A DNA stretch of 64,000 nt. Source: Streptomyces olivaceus. Its GTDB lineage: Bacteria > Actinomycetota > Actinomycetes > Streptomycetales > Streptomycetaceae. A program made the position numbers and the translations under genes. Positions 43,543-53,596 of this stretch are shown piece by piece; position 1 is the stretch's first letter; every line of letters begins with the position of its first letter. The stretch spans positions 62,001-126,000 of the forward strand of contig NZ_JOFH01000014.1 in the NCBI RefSeq assembly GCF_000721235.1, given 5' to 3'. The notes below the pieces were generated by a model. It was not told where the DNA came from, did no database searches, and saw only the letters and a program-made list of their open reading frames with translations.

Positions 43543-44979
43543 ATGAGCAGTACTACCAACCCGTCGACGCACCACACGTCCACGATCGGCGCCATCGGCG
43601 CCCCGAGCCGGCGCAACACCGAGCTGGCCCTGCTCGTGTTCGCCGTCCTCATCCCGGTCTTCGCCTACGCCAACGTGGGCCTGGCCATCAACGACGAGGT
43701 GCCCGCCGGCCTGCTGAGCTACGGTCTCGGCCTCGGCCTCCTGGCCGGCGTCGGCCACCTCGTCGTGCGCAGATTCGCGCCGTACTCGGACCCGCTGCTG
43801 CTGCCGCTGGCCACGCTGCTCAACGGACTCGGCCTCGTCGCCATCTGGCGCCTGGACCAGTCGGAACTGCTCCAGAGCATCGACCAGGCCGGCAACGCCG
43901 CCCCCCGCCAGCTGATCTACACCGCGATGGGCATCGCCCTGTTCGTCGCCGTGCTCGTCTTCCTCAAGGACCACCGCGTCCTGCAGCGCTACACCTACAT
44001 CTCCATGGTCGGCGCCCTGTTCCTGCTGCTGCTGCCGCTCGTGCCGGGCCTCGGCAAGAACATCTACGGCGCCAAGATCTGGATCCAGGTCGGCTCCTTC
44101 TCCATCCAGCCCGGTGAGTTCGCCAAGATCGTCCTGGCGATCTTCTTCGCCGGCTACCTGATGGTGAAGCGCGACGCGCTCGCCCTGGCCAGCCGCCGCT
44201 TCATGGGCCTCTACCTGCCGCGCGGCCGCGACCTCGGCCCCATCCTGGTCGTCTGGATCGTCTCGATCCTGATCCTCGTCTTCGAGACCGACCTCGGCAC
44301 CTCGCTGCTCTTCTTCGGCATGTTTGTGATCATGCTGTACGTCGCCACCGAGCGGACCAGCTGGATCGTCTTCGGCATGCTGATGTCCGCCGTCGGCGCC
44401 GTCGGCGTGGCCACCTTCGAACCGCACATCCAGCAGCGCGTCGACGCCTGGCTCGACCCGATGCGCGAGTTCGCGCTCTCCCGCGCCAACCAGGTCGGCC
44501 ACTCCGAGCAGGCCATGCAGGCCCTGTGGGCCTTCGGCTCCGGCGGCACCCTCGGCACCGGCTGGGGCCAGGGCCACTCCGAGCTGATCCGCTTCGCCGC
44601 CAACTCCGACTTCATCCTCGCCACCTTCGGCGAGGAGCTCGGCCTCGCCGGACTGATGGCGCTGCTCCTGCTCTACGCGTTGATCGTGGAACGCGGCGTG
44701 CGCACCGCCCTCGCCGCCCGCGACCCCTTCGGCAAGCTCCTCGCCATCGGCCTCTCCGGCGCCTTCGCGCTCCAGGTCTTCGTCGTCGCCGGCGGCGTGA
44801 TGGGCCTCATCCCGCTCACCGGTATGACCATGCCCTTCCTGGCCTACGGCGGTTCCTCCGTCATCGCCAACTGGGCGTTGATCGGCATTCTGCTGCGCAT
44901 CAGCGACACCGCGCGCAGACCGGCACCCGCCGCGCCCGCCAACCCCGACGCCGAGATGACCCAGGTGGTCCGCCCGTGA
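43543..44979 (+). CDS. rodA: SEDS-family peptidoglycan glycosyltransferase (RodA/FtsW-type)
   Basis: 478 aa from ATG 43543 (MSSTTNPSTHHTSTIG). About twelve membrane helices. SEDS landmarks: IQVGSFSIQPGEFAKIVLAIFFAGYL, the polar loop between helices 7 and 8 with QQRVDAWLDPMREF, and SDFILATFGEELGLAG followed by FLAYGGSSVIANWALIGILL. The catalytic Asp expected in extracellular loop 4 is in the AWLDP stretch. The enzyme polymerises lipid II and works with the class B PBP encoded next, whose GTG overlaps its stop by 4 nt. In Streptomyces this pair serves sporulation or elongation rather than vegetative septation. Confidence 0.92.
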   Translation: MSSTTNPSTHHTSTIGAIGAPSRRNTELALLVFAVLIPVFAYANVGLAINDEVPAGLLSYGLGLGLLAGVGHLVVRRFAPYSDPLLLPLATLLNGLGLVAIWRLDQSELLQSIDQAGNAAPRQLIYTAMGIALFVAVLVFLKDHRVLQRYTYISMVGALFLLLLPLVPGLGKNIYGAKIWIQVGSFSIQPGEFAKIVLAIFFAGYLMVKRDALALASRRFMGLYLPRGRDLGPILVVWIVSILILVFETDLGTSLLFFGMFVIMLYVATERTSWIVFGMLMSAVGAVGVATFEPHIQQRVDAWLDPMREFALSRANQVGHSEQAMQALWAFGSGGTLGTGWGQGHSELIRFAANSDFILATFGEELGLAGLMALLLLYALIVERGVRTALAARDPFGKLLAIGLSGAFALQVFVVAGGVMGLIPLTGMTMPFLAYGGSSVIANWALIGILLRISDTARRPAPAAPANPDAEMTQVVRP

Positions 44980-46448
44980 ACAAGCCACTGCGCCGCATCG
45001 CGATCTTCTGCGGTCTGCTGGTCCTCACCCTGCTCATCCGCGACAACTGGCTGCAGTACGTCCAGGCGGACGAGCTCAAGGAGGACGAGCACAACCGCCG
45101 CGTCGCCATCGAGCGGTACGCCAGTCCCCGCGGCGACATCATCGTCGACGGCAACGCCATCACCGGCCACGCCACCACCGAGGGCGACTTCAAGTACAAG
45201 CGCACCTACAAGGACGGCGCCATGTGGGCGCCCGTCACCGGCTACGTCTCCCAGGCCTACGGCGCCACCCAGATCGAGGCCATCAACGACGGGATCCTCA
45301 CCGGCAACGACGACCGGCTCTTCTTCCGCAACACCCTCGACATGATCACGGGCAAGAAGCGCGAGGGCGGCAACGTCGTCACCACCCTGAACGGCGCCGC
45401 GCAGAAGGCCGCCTACGACGGTCTGAAGAAGCAGGGCGCCAAGGGCGCGGTCGTCGCGCTCGAACCGTCCACCGGCAAGATCCTCTCGATGGCCTCCTAC
45501 CCGTCGTACGACCCCACCTCCATCGCGGGCGGCGACGACGCGGCGGGCGAGGCGTGGACCAAGCTGCAGAAGAAGAACGACCCCGACGACCCGATGCTCA
45601 ACCGGGCCCTGCGCGAGGTCTACCCGCCCGGCTCCACCTTCAAGGTGGTCACCGCGGCGGCGGCGCTGGAGAACGACTTGTACGGCTCGGCGGACGAGAA
45701 GACCGACTCGCCGCTGCCGTGGACCATGCCCGGCACCACCACCGAGCTGCCCAACGAGGGCGACCTCCCCTGCAAGGACGCCACCCTCCGCGAGGCGCTG
45801 CGGGTCTCCTGCAACACCGTCTTCGGCAAGGTCGGCTCCGACCTCGGCAACGAGAAGATGCTGGAGGAGGCCAAGAAGTTCGGCTTCACCGAGGAGCAGT
45901 TCGTCCCGGTCCGCTCCAGCGCGTCGGTCTTCTCCGAGGACATGGCGCCGTCCGAGGTCGCCCAGTCCTCCATCGGCCAGTTCAACACCGCCGCGTCCCC
46001 GCTGCAGATGGCCATGGTCGCCTCGGCCGTCGCCAACAACGGCACCCTGATGAAGCCGTACATGGTCGACGAACTCCAGGCCCCGAACCTCGACACGATC
46101 GAGAAGACGGATCCCGAGGAGATGAGCAAGCCGCTGTCCGCGGACAACGCCCAGATCCTGCAGTCCATGATGGAGACCGTTGTCGAGGACGGCACGGGAA
46201 CCAACGCGCAGATCGACGGCGTCAAGGTGGGTGGCAAGACCGGTACCGCGCAGCACGGTGTCGACAACAGCGAGAACCCCTACGCCTGGTTCCTCTCGTA
46301 CGCCAAGGGTGACGACGGCGGCGCGCCCGTCGCCGTGGCCGTGGTGATCGAGGACGAGAACGCCGGCCGCGACGACATCTCGGGCGGCGGCCTCGCGGCG
46401 CCGATCGCGAAGAACGTCATGGAGGCCGTCATCGACAGCAAGAAGTGA
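44976..46448 (+). CDS. pbpA: PbpA: class B penicillin-binding protein (transpeptidase)
   Basis: 490 aa from GTG 44976. N-terminal membrane anchor (RIAIFCGLLVLTLLIRDNWL) with YASPRGDIIVDGNAITG, the start of the dimerisation domain. Transpeptidase motifs in order: SxxK as STFK in PPGSTFKVVTAAAAL, SCN in RVSCNTVFGKV, and KTG in GGKTGTAQHG. It cross-links glycan chains made by its SEDS partner. GTGA overlap with rodA gives strict co-translation. A perfect hairpin at 46463-46486 closes the transcript before pknB. Length and order match PbpA of other actinobacteria. Confidence 0.94.
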   Translation: MNKPLRRIAIFCGLLVLTLLIRDNWLQYVQADELKEDEHNRRVAIERYASPRGDIIVDGNAITGHATTEGDFKYKRTYKDGAMWAPVTGYVSQAYGATQIEAINDGILTGNDDRLFFRNTLDMITGKKREGGNVVTTLNGAAQKAAYDGLKKQGAKGAVVALEPSTGKILSMASYPSYDPTSIAGGDDAAGEAWTKLQKKNDPDDPMLNRALREVYPPGSTFKVVTAAAALENDLYGSADEKTDSPLPWTMPGTTTELPNEGDLPCKDATLREALRVSCNTVFGKVGSDLGNEKMLEEAKKFGFTEEQFVPVRSSASVFSEDMAPSEVAQSSIGQFNTAASPLQMAMVASAVANNGTLMKPYMVDELQAPNLDTIEKTDPEEMSKPLSADNAQILQSMMETVVEDGTGTNAQIDGVKVGGKTGTAQHGVDNSENPYAWFLSYAKGDDGGAPVAVAVVIEDENAGRDDISGGGLAAPIAKNVMEAVIDSKK

Positions 46449-46462
46449 CCGCGTCATGAACG

Positions 46463-46486
46463 GGACGTGACTCCGGTCACGTCCCC
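46463..46486 (+). terminator. terminator hairpin between pbpA and pknB
   Basis: GGGACGTGA (46463-46471) pairs exactly with TCACGTCCC (46478-46486) around CTCCGG, followed by CTTCACATC. It suggests that pknB in this strain is transcribed at least partly from its own promoter in the 190-bp gap, where GATACCGGTCCTGTATC (46507-46523) is another small inverted repeat. Confidence 0.75.
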
Positions 46487-46638
46487 TTCACATCGGCGCA
46501 CGTTGCGATACCGGTCCTGTATCGGCTGCCCGGCTCGGCCAAAGGGCCCCCAGCGAGCCGGGTACGGTAGGCCGGACGGCAGCCTCCGACCGTACAAGCA
46601 GGCCGGTCGGGACCGACGGAGAGGGCTGGTAGGTAACC

Positions 46639-48627
<1,989 letters not shown>

Positions 48628-48704
48628 CGTCTCAACCGCATCCGTCGTGTTTCGGAAAGTCAGGGAAAGGCTACTTACAGCTATCGCTGGCCTGCGCTCA
48701 CGTA

Positions 48705-48710
48705 TAGGAT
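48705..48710 (+). promoter_or_regulatory. consensus -10 element TAGGAT before the small secreted protein gene
   Basis: TAGGAT fits the Streptomyces -10 consensus TAGPuPuT exactly and ends 6 bp before ATG 48717, implying a leaderless or nearly leaderless mRNA. No good -35 is visible at the usual spacing (CTATCG), so an activator or alternative sigma factor may be needed. Confidence 0.45.
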
Positions 48711-48716
48711 GCGATC

Positions 48717-49136
48717 ATGTCAAACAACATGAAGCGTCTCTCGGTAGCAAGCGCCGCGCTGGCAGCTGCCCTGGTCGCGACTTCAGCGGGAAGCGCTGAG
48801 GCCGCCGGAGCGCAAGCCCAGGCATCGTGCAATGTCAGTGGCGCGTCGGGTGTTGGCAACTTCAAGAACTGGACCAACAACTACGCCGACATGAGCCTTA
48901 CTGTCAAAGACACCTCGTCGGATGGCAACTCTGTTGCCATCCGGCTCATCTCGAAGGATGACAACGACAAGACCAAGTATTGGTCTTGGCACTCCAACGC
49001 GAACGGCTACAACAAATCGGTCACTTGGAACACCCATGCCTCCACCGGGAGTGGCGGTCTGAGCTACATAGGCATCCAGGCAGCCGTGATAAAGAACTCA
49101 GCAGTCGTCAGGTACTGCACCGACTGGGCTTCCTAG
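48717..49136 (+). CDS. small secreted protein, unknown family, lower GC than neighbours
   Basis: 139 aa from ATG 48717 (MSNNMKRLSVASAAL); ATG 48729 is an alternative. Residues 1-30 form a signal peptide (LSVASAALAAALVATSAGSAEAAG). The mature part of about 105 residues is polar and aromatic, rich in Asn, Ser, Lys and Trp (FKNWTNNYADMSLTVKDTSSDG, KTKYWSWHSNANGYNKSVTW), and suggests a small beta-sandwich. Two Cys (near residues 37 and 134) could form one disulphide joining the termini. Codon use has many A/T-ending codons, unlike flanking genes. It interrupts the otherwise conserved pknB-to-trpG neighbourhood, so it is probably a lineage-specific insertion. Function unknown. Confidence 0.8.
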   Translation: MSNNMKRLSVASAALAAALVATSAGSAEAAGAQAQASCNVSGASGVGNFKNWTNNYADMSLTVKDTSSDGNSVAIRLISKDDNDKTKYWSWHSNANGYNKSVTWNTHASTGSGGLSYIGIQAAVIKNSAVVRYCTDWAS

Positions 49137-49151
49137 CCCGGATTTGCCACT

Positions 49152-49191
49152 GCCGAAGTGCTTCGCGGACCCGTTGGCGGAGCACTTCGGC
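49152..49191 (+). terminator. hairpin after the small secreted protein gene
   Basis: GCCGAAGTGCTTCGC (49152-49166) pairs with GCGGAGCACTTCGGC (49177-49191) over 15 positions with a single G-T wobble and a 10-nt loop. It lies 15 bp after the stop and can serve the convergent sortase gene as well. The remaining gap up to 49407 shows no gene. Confidence 0.78.
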
Positions 49192-49407
49192 GGCGGTTCC
49201 CTACAGCGCTGGTCCACGCCGCGTTGCACGGATTGACGGGTGGTGTGTGTGCATCGGTGGCCGAGGGCTAGGAATCTTTGTGCGTGCAGTGTGCGTACGG
49301 TCCCGTAGGTGTCACATACCAGGCGCGGCGTCCACGGAGACAAGCCTTTTCCACTGTCTTGACGGTCGGAGAAGATGATGAATTACTGAGCTTCATTCGT
49401 GTCGCCG

Positions 49408-50175
49408 TCACCGCAGCTCGGCCGGCGGCGTCCGGTCGCCGTCGACCTTCTCCGTGCGGACCAGTTCGCCCCACACCACGTACCGGTAGCGGCTGGTGTA
49501 GACCGGCGTGCAGGTCGTCAGGGTGATGTAGTGGCCGGCCTTCTTCCTGCCGGACTCCTCGGGGACGGCGTCGAGCACGTCGACGTTGTACTTCGAGGTC
49601 TCGGGGAGGGTGGCGTACGTCTTGTACACGTACCAGGTGTCCTTCGTCTCGAAGACGATCGGGTCACCCTCCTCGATCTTGTCGATGCGGTGGAACTTCG
49701 CGCCGTGTCCGTCGCGGTGGGCGGCGAGCGAGAAGTTGCCCTCCTTGTCCGCGGTGGGCAGCGTCGCCTCGACCGGGTCGGTGTAGTAGCCGGCCACGCC
49801 GTCGTTGAGGACCTTCATCGACGTGCCCTTCTCCACCAGGATGTCGCCCTTGCCCATGGCCGGGACGTGGAGGAAGCCGATGCCCGCCCTGGTGTCCAGC
49901 GCGCCGGGGCCGTCCGGGCCGACGCGGTCCTCGGCCCAGTTGTCGCGGACCTTGTCCGCCTGCCGGTCCGCCGCGCGGTCGGCGACCACGTTCGTCCACC
50001 ACAGCGAGTAGACGACGAACAGGCCCATCACCAGGCCCGCGGTGATGAGCAGTTCGCCGAAGACGCTGACCGCCTGCGCGACGATCCGCCCCGGGCCCCG
50101 GCGGCGTGCCGCGGGCTCCCGCGGACCGTCCTCGCCGGCGTGCTCCTGCTGCTCCGTGTCGGTGCTCGCTGCCAC
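49408..50175 (-). CDS. class E sortase (SrtE2-like)
   Basis: 255 aa from GTG 50175. Cytoplasmic N-terminus, one membrane helix (SVFGELLITAGLVMGLFVVYSLWW), then the sortase beta-barrel. Catalytic residues: His in FSLAAHRDGHG (about 153), Cys222 in ITLTTCTPVY and Arg in SRYRYVVWGEL. In Streptomyces two adjacent class E sortases anchor chaplins and other proteins with LAxTG motifs to peptidoglycan and are needed for aerial hyphae. This is the member next to pknB. No sorting substrate is encoded in the window. It follows the other sortase gene by 13 bp, in one operon. Confidence 0.92.
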   Translation of the reverse strand: MAASTDTEQQEHAGEDGPREPAARRRGPGRIVAQAVSVFGELLITAGLVMGLFVVYSLWWTNVVADRAADRQADKVRDNWAEDRVGPDGPGALDTRAGIGFLHVPAMGKGDILVEKGTSMKVLNDGVAGYYTDPVEATLPTADKEGNFSLAAHRDGHGAKFHRIDKIEEGDPIVFETKDTWYVYKTYATLPETSKYNVDVLDAVPEESGRKKAGHYITLTTCTPVYTSRYRYVVWGELVRTEKVDGDRTPPAELR

Positions 50176-50188
50176 TGGTCATCCGCCC

Positions 50189-51244
50189 TTAACTGACGAG
50201 CGCATCCGGCTTGCCCTTGCTGCGCGGCCGTTCCTCGACCATCTTGCCCCAGACGATCATGCGGTACTTGCTGGTGAACTCCGGTGTGCAGGTGGTCAGC
50301 GTGATGTAGCGGCCGGCCTCCTTGAAGCCCGACTGCTTCGGGACCGGGTCCAGCACGCTCACGTTGCTCGGCGACGTCACCGGCAGGATCGACGCCATCT
50401 TGTAGACGAAGTACTCGTCCTGCGTCTCCACGACGATCGGGTCGCCCGGCTGGAGCTTGTTGATGTAGCGGAACGGCTCGCCGTGCGTGTTGCGGTGCCC
50501 CGCCAGCCCGAAGTTGCCGGACTTCGCGTCCGGCATCGCCGTCTTCAGGGCGCCCTCCGCGTAGTGCCCGACCATGCCGCGGTCCAGCACCTTCTTGCTG
50601 CTGATGCCCTCCGCGATCGGCACCACGACGTCCAGCTTCGGGATGTGCAGGAGGGCGAAGCCCTGGCCCGGCTCGAAGGCCCCCGGAGCGCCCTTGCCGT
50701 TCGCCCAGTCGTCCTGGAGGCTGCTCGCCGCCTGGTCCGCCTGCGCGTGCGCCCGGACGTTCGTCCACCACAGCTGGTAGGTGACGAACAGCAGCATCAG
50801 CACACCGGTCGTGATGAAGACCTCACCGATCGCCCGGCTGGCGATCACCGCCGCGCCGGGCTTGCGGGCGCGAGCCTGGCGACGGGCCTCCACGCGCGAC
50901 AGCGGCGCCCCCGGGGCCTCCTCGGCCTCTGCACCCGCCGGCCGCCCCTGGGGCGCCCCACGGCGCCCGTGACGCCGTTTCGCGGCCTTCCTGCGGGCCG
51001 CGCGGCCACCGTCCGCGGGAACGGCGGGCGTCCGCTCCGGCGGGGGGTCCGGGATCCGCAGCGCCACGGTCTCGTCGTCGACGGCCGGCGCACGGTACTG
51101 CTCCCCGGCCGCCCCGGCCCCTCCTGCGGCGAAGTCCTCGTGCCGACCGTCCCCGAACGCACCGGAATCCCCGTACGACTGCCCGTACGGGGATCCCTGG
51201 TCACCGGCCGTGCCGGACTGGCGCTCGGGGCGCAGCGCGGTCAC
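50189..51244 (-). CDS. class E sortase (SrtE1-like), with long cytoplasmic tail
   Basis: 351 aa from GTG 51244 (VTALRPERQSGTAGD). The N-terminal about 125 residues are disordered, first Gly/Tyr/Asp-rich then Arg/Ala-rich basic (RRKAAKRRHGRRGAPQG, SRVEARRQARARK). The membrane helix (AIGEVFITTGVLMLLFVTYQLWW) leads to the sortase domain: His in FGLAGHRNTHG, Cys319 in ITLTTCTPEF, Arg in SKYRMIVWGKM. It recognises LAxTG-type signals. The start overlaps the trpG-like gene stop by 4 nt (GTGA), so the amidotransferase, this sortase and SrtE2 are co-transcribed. Confidence 0.92.
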   Translation of the reverse strand: MTALRPERQSGTAGDQGSPYGQSYGDSGAFGDGRHEDFAAGGAGAAGEQYRAPAVDDETVALRIPDPPPERTPAVPADGGRAARRKAAKRRHGRRGAPQGRPAGAEAEEAPGAPLSRVEARRQARARKPGAAVIASRAIGEVFITTGVLMLLFVTYQLWWTNVRAHAQADQAASSLQDDWANGKGAPGAFEPGQGFALLHIPKLDVVVPIAEGISSKKVLDRGMVGHYAEGALKTAMPDAKSGNFGLAGHRNTHGEPFRYINKLQPGDPIVVETQDEYFVYKMASILPVTSPSNVSVLDPVPKQSGFKEAGRYITLTTCTPEFTSKYRMIVWGKMVEERPRSKGKPDALVS

Positions 51245-51879
51245 GCCGTGGCCCTGCCCACCACCGGGGCGAGCCCCGCCGACCTCGCCACCGCGTCGCG
51301 GTCGCCGCACTCCACGAGCCAGTTGGCCAGCATCAGGTGCCCGTGCTCGGTCAGCACCGACTCCGGGTGGAACTGCACGCCCTCGACGGGCAGCTCACGG
51401 TGGCGCAGGCCCATCACGATGCCGTCCGGCGTCCGGGCCGTCACCGCCAGCTCGGCCGGCACGGTGCCCGGCTCCGCGGCCAGCGAGTGGTACCGGGTCG
51501 CGGTGAAGGGCGAGGGCAGGCCCGCGAAGACGCCCTCGCCGGTGTGCTCGACGGGCGAGGTCTTGCCGTGCAGCAGCTCCGGCGCGCGGTCCACCACGCC
51601 GCCGTACGCCACCTGCATCGACTGCATGCCGAGGCAGACGCCGAAGACCGGCACCCCGCTCGACGCGCAGTGCCGGACCATGTCGACGCAGATCCCGGCC
51701 TGCTCCGGCGTCCCCGGGCCCGGGGACAGCAGCACGCCGTCGAAACCCTCCTGGGCGTGCGCCGTCGACACCTCGTCGTTGCGCCGGACCTCGCACTCGG
51801 CGCCCAGTTGGTAGAGGTACTGGACCAGGTTGAAGACGAAGCTGTCGTAGTTGTCGACGACGAGGATGCGCGCGCTCAC
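51241..51879 (-). CDS. TrpG/PabA-type glutamine amidotransferase
   Basis: 212 aa from GTG 51879 (VSARILVVDNYDSFVF). Class I glutamine amidotransferase: oxyanion segment LLSPGPGTPEQAG, nucleophile Cys82 in FGVCLGMQSMQVAYGG, and His-Glu in VEGVQFHPESVLTEHGH. It supplies ammonia to an aminodeoxychorismate or anthranilate synthase large subunit, which is not nearby. Its location beside pknB/crgA is conserved across actinobacteria, where it is named trpG or pabA. Start overlaps the small membrane protein gene by 4 nt, and the C-terminus overlaps the sortase gene. Confidence 0.92.
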   Translation of the reverse strand: MSARILVVDNYDSFVFNLVQYLYQLGAECEVRRNDEVSTAHAQEGFDGVLLSPGPGTPEQAGICVDMVRHCASSGVPVFGVCLGMQSMQVAYGGVVDRAPELLHGKTSPVEHTGEGVFAGLPSPFTATRYHSLAAEPGTVPAELAVTARTPDGIVMGLRHRELPVEGVQFHPESVLTEHGHLMLANWLVECGDRDAVARSAGLAPVVGRATA

Positions 51880-52037
51880 TGGTTGTCCACCGTCACATCG
51901 TTGAAGGGCAGCAGCGGTTCGGCCCACGGAAAGACGTACTGGAAGAGCGCGTAGACCACGGCCGCCACCAGCACGAGGGAGAGCAGCGCCCTGACCCACG
52001 CGTTCCCCGGCAGATGCCGCCAGATCCAGCCGTACAT
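51876..52037 (-). CDS. small single-pass membrane protein
   Basis: 53 aa from ATG 52037 (MYGWIWRHLPGNAWVR), with GGAAGGGA upstream. It has a Trp-rich amphipathic start, one membrane helix (LLSLVLVAAVVYALFQYVFPWAEPLL) and a short tail PFNDVTVDNQ. The stop overlaps the TrpG-like start by 4 nt, supporting translation. The same small gene accompanies trpG/crgA in many Streptomyces; function unknown. A near-consensus DnaA box TTGTCCACC lies at 51883-51891 within its last codons. Confidence 0.8.
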   Translation of the reverse strand: MYGWIWRHLPGNAWVRALLSLVLVAAVVYALFQYVFPWAEPLLPFNDVTVDNQ

Positions 52038-52118
52038 GCCGTCCCTTCCGTCGCACCACGGCGCCAGACTCACGCCGTACGGCACCAGACTAGCGGCGCG
52101 GGCCCCCGCGGAACGGCC

Positions 52119-52898
52119 CTAATCCACAGGCTGGGCGTAGTGCAGGTCGGCCGTGCCCGAGTAGCCCGGCAGTGTCGCCCGCCCGTCCTCCTCGACCTTC
52201 CAGCCGAGCCCGTAGACGTTGACGTACACCATGTAGTTCTGGATCGCCGGGGACTTGGCCAGCGCCTTCTTCAGCCGCTCCGGGTCGCCGACCGCCTGGA
52301 TCCGGTACGGCGGCGAGTAGACCCGCCCCTGCAGGATCAGGGTGTTGCCCACGCAGCGCACCGCGCTGGTGGAGATCAGCCGCTGGTCCATGACCTTGAT
52401 CCCGTCGGCGCCGCCCTGCCACAGCGCATTGACCACGGCCTGCAGGTCCTGCTGGTGGATCACCAGATAGTCGGGCTGCGGCTCCGGATATCCGGGGAGT
52501 TTCGCGGTGGCGTCCGGCGGGGCGTCGTCGAGTGTGACGGATATCGCCTCGCCCTCGAGTTCGTGCGTGCCCGCCTTCTTCTCCAGCGCGGCGAGTTCGT
52601 CGTCCTCCGACTTGCTCCGGCCGTCGTCGCGTTCGGCGAGCGATTCGACGTCCCGGCGCAGCGCCGCGTTGGACTCCTCCAGACCGCCGTTCTCCCGGCT
52701 GCGTTCGTGGATGAGATCGGACAACTTGAGCAAAGAGGCGTCCGTCCGGATATTGGTGCCCTTCGCGGTATTGAAGCTGGTGAAGAAAATCAGCCCCGCG
52801 AGAGCGAAGACGGCTGCCGTGAGAACCCGCACGGGCCGGAAACGGCGTCCGCGGGCAGGGCTGGATCCGGTCCGGGGGGAGTCGGCAGAATTGCTCAA
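52119..52898 (-). CDS. DUF881 family membrane protein
   Basis: 259 aa from TTG 52898 ([13 protein letters not shown]), with GGAGATAAGG just upstream; no ATG or GTG in frame is better placed. Membrane helix at about 24-44 ([23 protein letters not shown]), a coiled-coil segment at about 50-115 ([36 protein letters not shown]), and the DUF881 domain with [53 protein letters not shown]. The N-coiled coil resembles MreC/FtsL-type proteins and the gene always lies beside crgA, so a division or wall role is likely. The rare TTG start may keep expression low. Confidence 0.88.
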   Translation of the reverse strand: MSNSADSPRTGSSPARGRRFRPVRVLTAAVFALAGLIFFTSFNTAKGTNIRTDASLLKLSDLIHERSRENGGLEESNAALRRDVESLAERDDGRSKSEDDELAALEKKAGTHELEGEAISVTLDDAPPDATAKLPGYPEPQPDYLVIHQQDLQAVVNALWQGGADGIKVMDQRLISTSAVRCVGNTLILQGRVYSPPYRIQAVGDPERLKKALAKSPAIQNYMVYVNVYGLGWKVEEDGRATLPGYSGTADLHYAQPVD

Positions 52899-53050
52899 CG
52901 TACCCTTATCTCCTTCGGCGCCACGGAAGGACTACGCTAACGGACGCCCGGGGGAGCGCTCGGAGTCCCCTTGTCCCCACGTACGCCGCAGACCGAGACC
53001 GACCCCCGTTCCCTGCGCGGCCACGCAGCGCATCGACAGGAGAGACCCTC

Positions 53051-53305
53051 GTGCCGAAGTCACGTATCCGCAAGAAGGCCGACTACACGCCGCCGCCCTC
53101 GAAGCAGGCGGCCAGTATCAAGCTGACCAACCGCAGCTGGGTCGCCCCGGTCATGCTGGCCATGTTCGTCATCGGCCTGGCCTGGATCGTCGTCTTCTAC
53201 GTCACCGACGGTTCACTGCCGATCGACTCGCTGGGCAACTGGAACATCGTGGTGGGCTTCGGCTTCATCGCCGCCGGATTCGGCGTCTCCACGCAGTGGA
53301 AGTAG
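53051..53305 (+). CDS. crgA: CrgA cell-division regulator
   Basis: 84 aa from GTG 53051 ([16 protein letters not shown] when read with fMet), after GGAGAG. A basic N-terminus carries the family motif [11 protein letters not shown] and two membrane helices ([23 protein letters not shown] and [22 protein letters not shown]). In Streptomyces CrgA inhibits or times Z-ring formation and is important for septation in aerial hyphae; in mycobacteria it recruits division proteins and PBPs. Complete in length. Divergent from DUF881 and convergent with the rhomboid gene. Confidence 0.95.
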   Translation: MPKSRIRKKADYTPPPSKQAASIKLTNRSWVAPVMLAMFVIGLAWIVVFYVTDGSLPIDSLGNWNIVVGFGFIAAGFGVSTQWK

Positions 53306-53373
53306 CGGCGGAAGGGCGGGGAGTCGCCCTGCGGCGGCCTCTCCCGTAGCTCTGCCCAGGGGTATGCGGGAAG

Positions 53374-53587
53374 TTATCCACAGGTATTGTCCACACGCTG
53401 GGGAAAAAAGAAGACGATCTGTGGATAACCCTCTGGAGATTGACGCCGGTGTGACCGAAGTACCGGTTGACCCCAGCAACCGAAAACACGTTCGCCCCCT
53501 GCCTGACCTGCGGAAACACGGGTCAGCGACAGGGGGCACGCCTGTTCCCGCACGCTGTGCACAAGATCCGGCACCCGGTGTGGACAA
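53374..53587. other. cluster of five DnaA boxes in a convergent intergenic region
   Basis: TTATCCACA at 53374-53382, TTGTCCACA at 53387-53395, TGTGGATAA (reverse) at 53420-53428, one-mismatch TGTGCACAA (reverse) at 53556-53564 and TGTGGACAA (reverse) at 53579-53587. An A-rich tract (GGGGAAAAAAGAAG) lies between the second and third. Four match the DnaA consensus exactly. The gap has no promoter role for crgA or the rhomboid gene, which converge, so DnaA titration or an oriC-related function is the likely role. Confidence 0.8.
53494..53537 (-). terminator. two-part hairpin at the 3' end of the rhomboid gene
   Basis: GCCCCCTG (53494-53501) with CAGGGGGC (53530-53537) encloses CTGACC (53503-53508) with GGTCAG (53521-53526). 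The stacked stem is 8 plus 6 bp with small bulges. It lies inside the DnaA-box cluster, between the forward and reverse boxes. Confidence 0.55.
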
Positions 53588-53596
53588 CGGTCGCGC

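Noticed and set aside
51883..51891. TTGTCCACC as an additional DnaA box
   Set aside because: One mismatch and isolated within a coding overlap; mentioned with the gene but not counted as part of a cluster.
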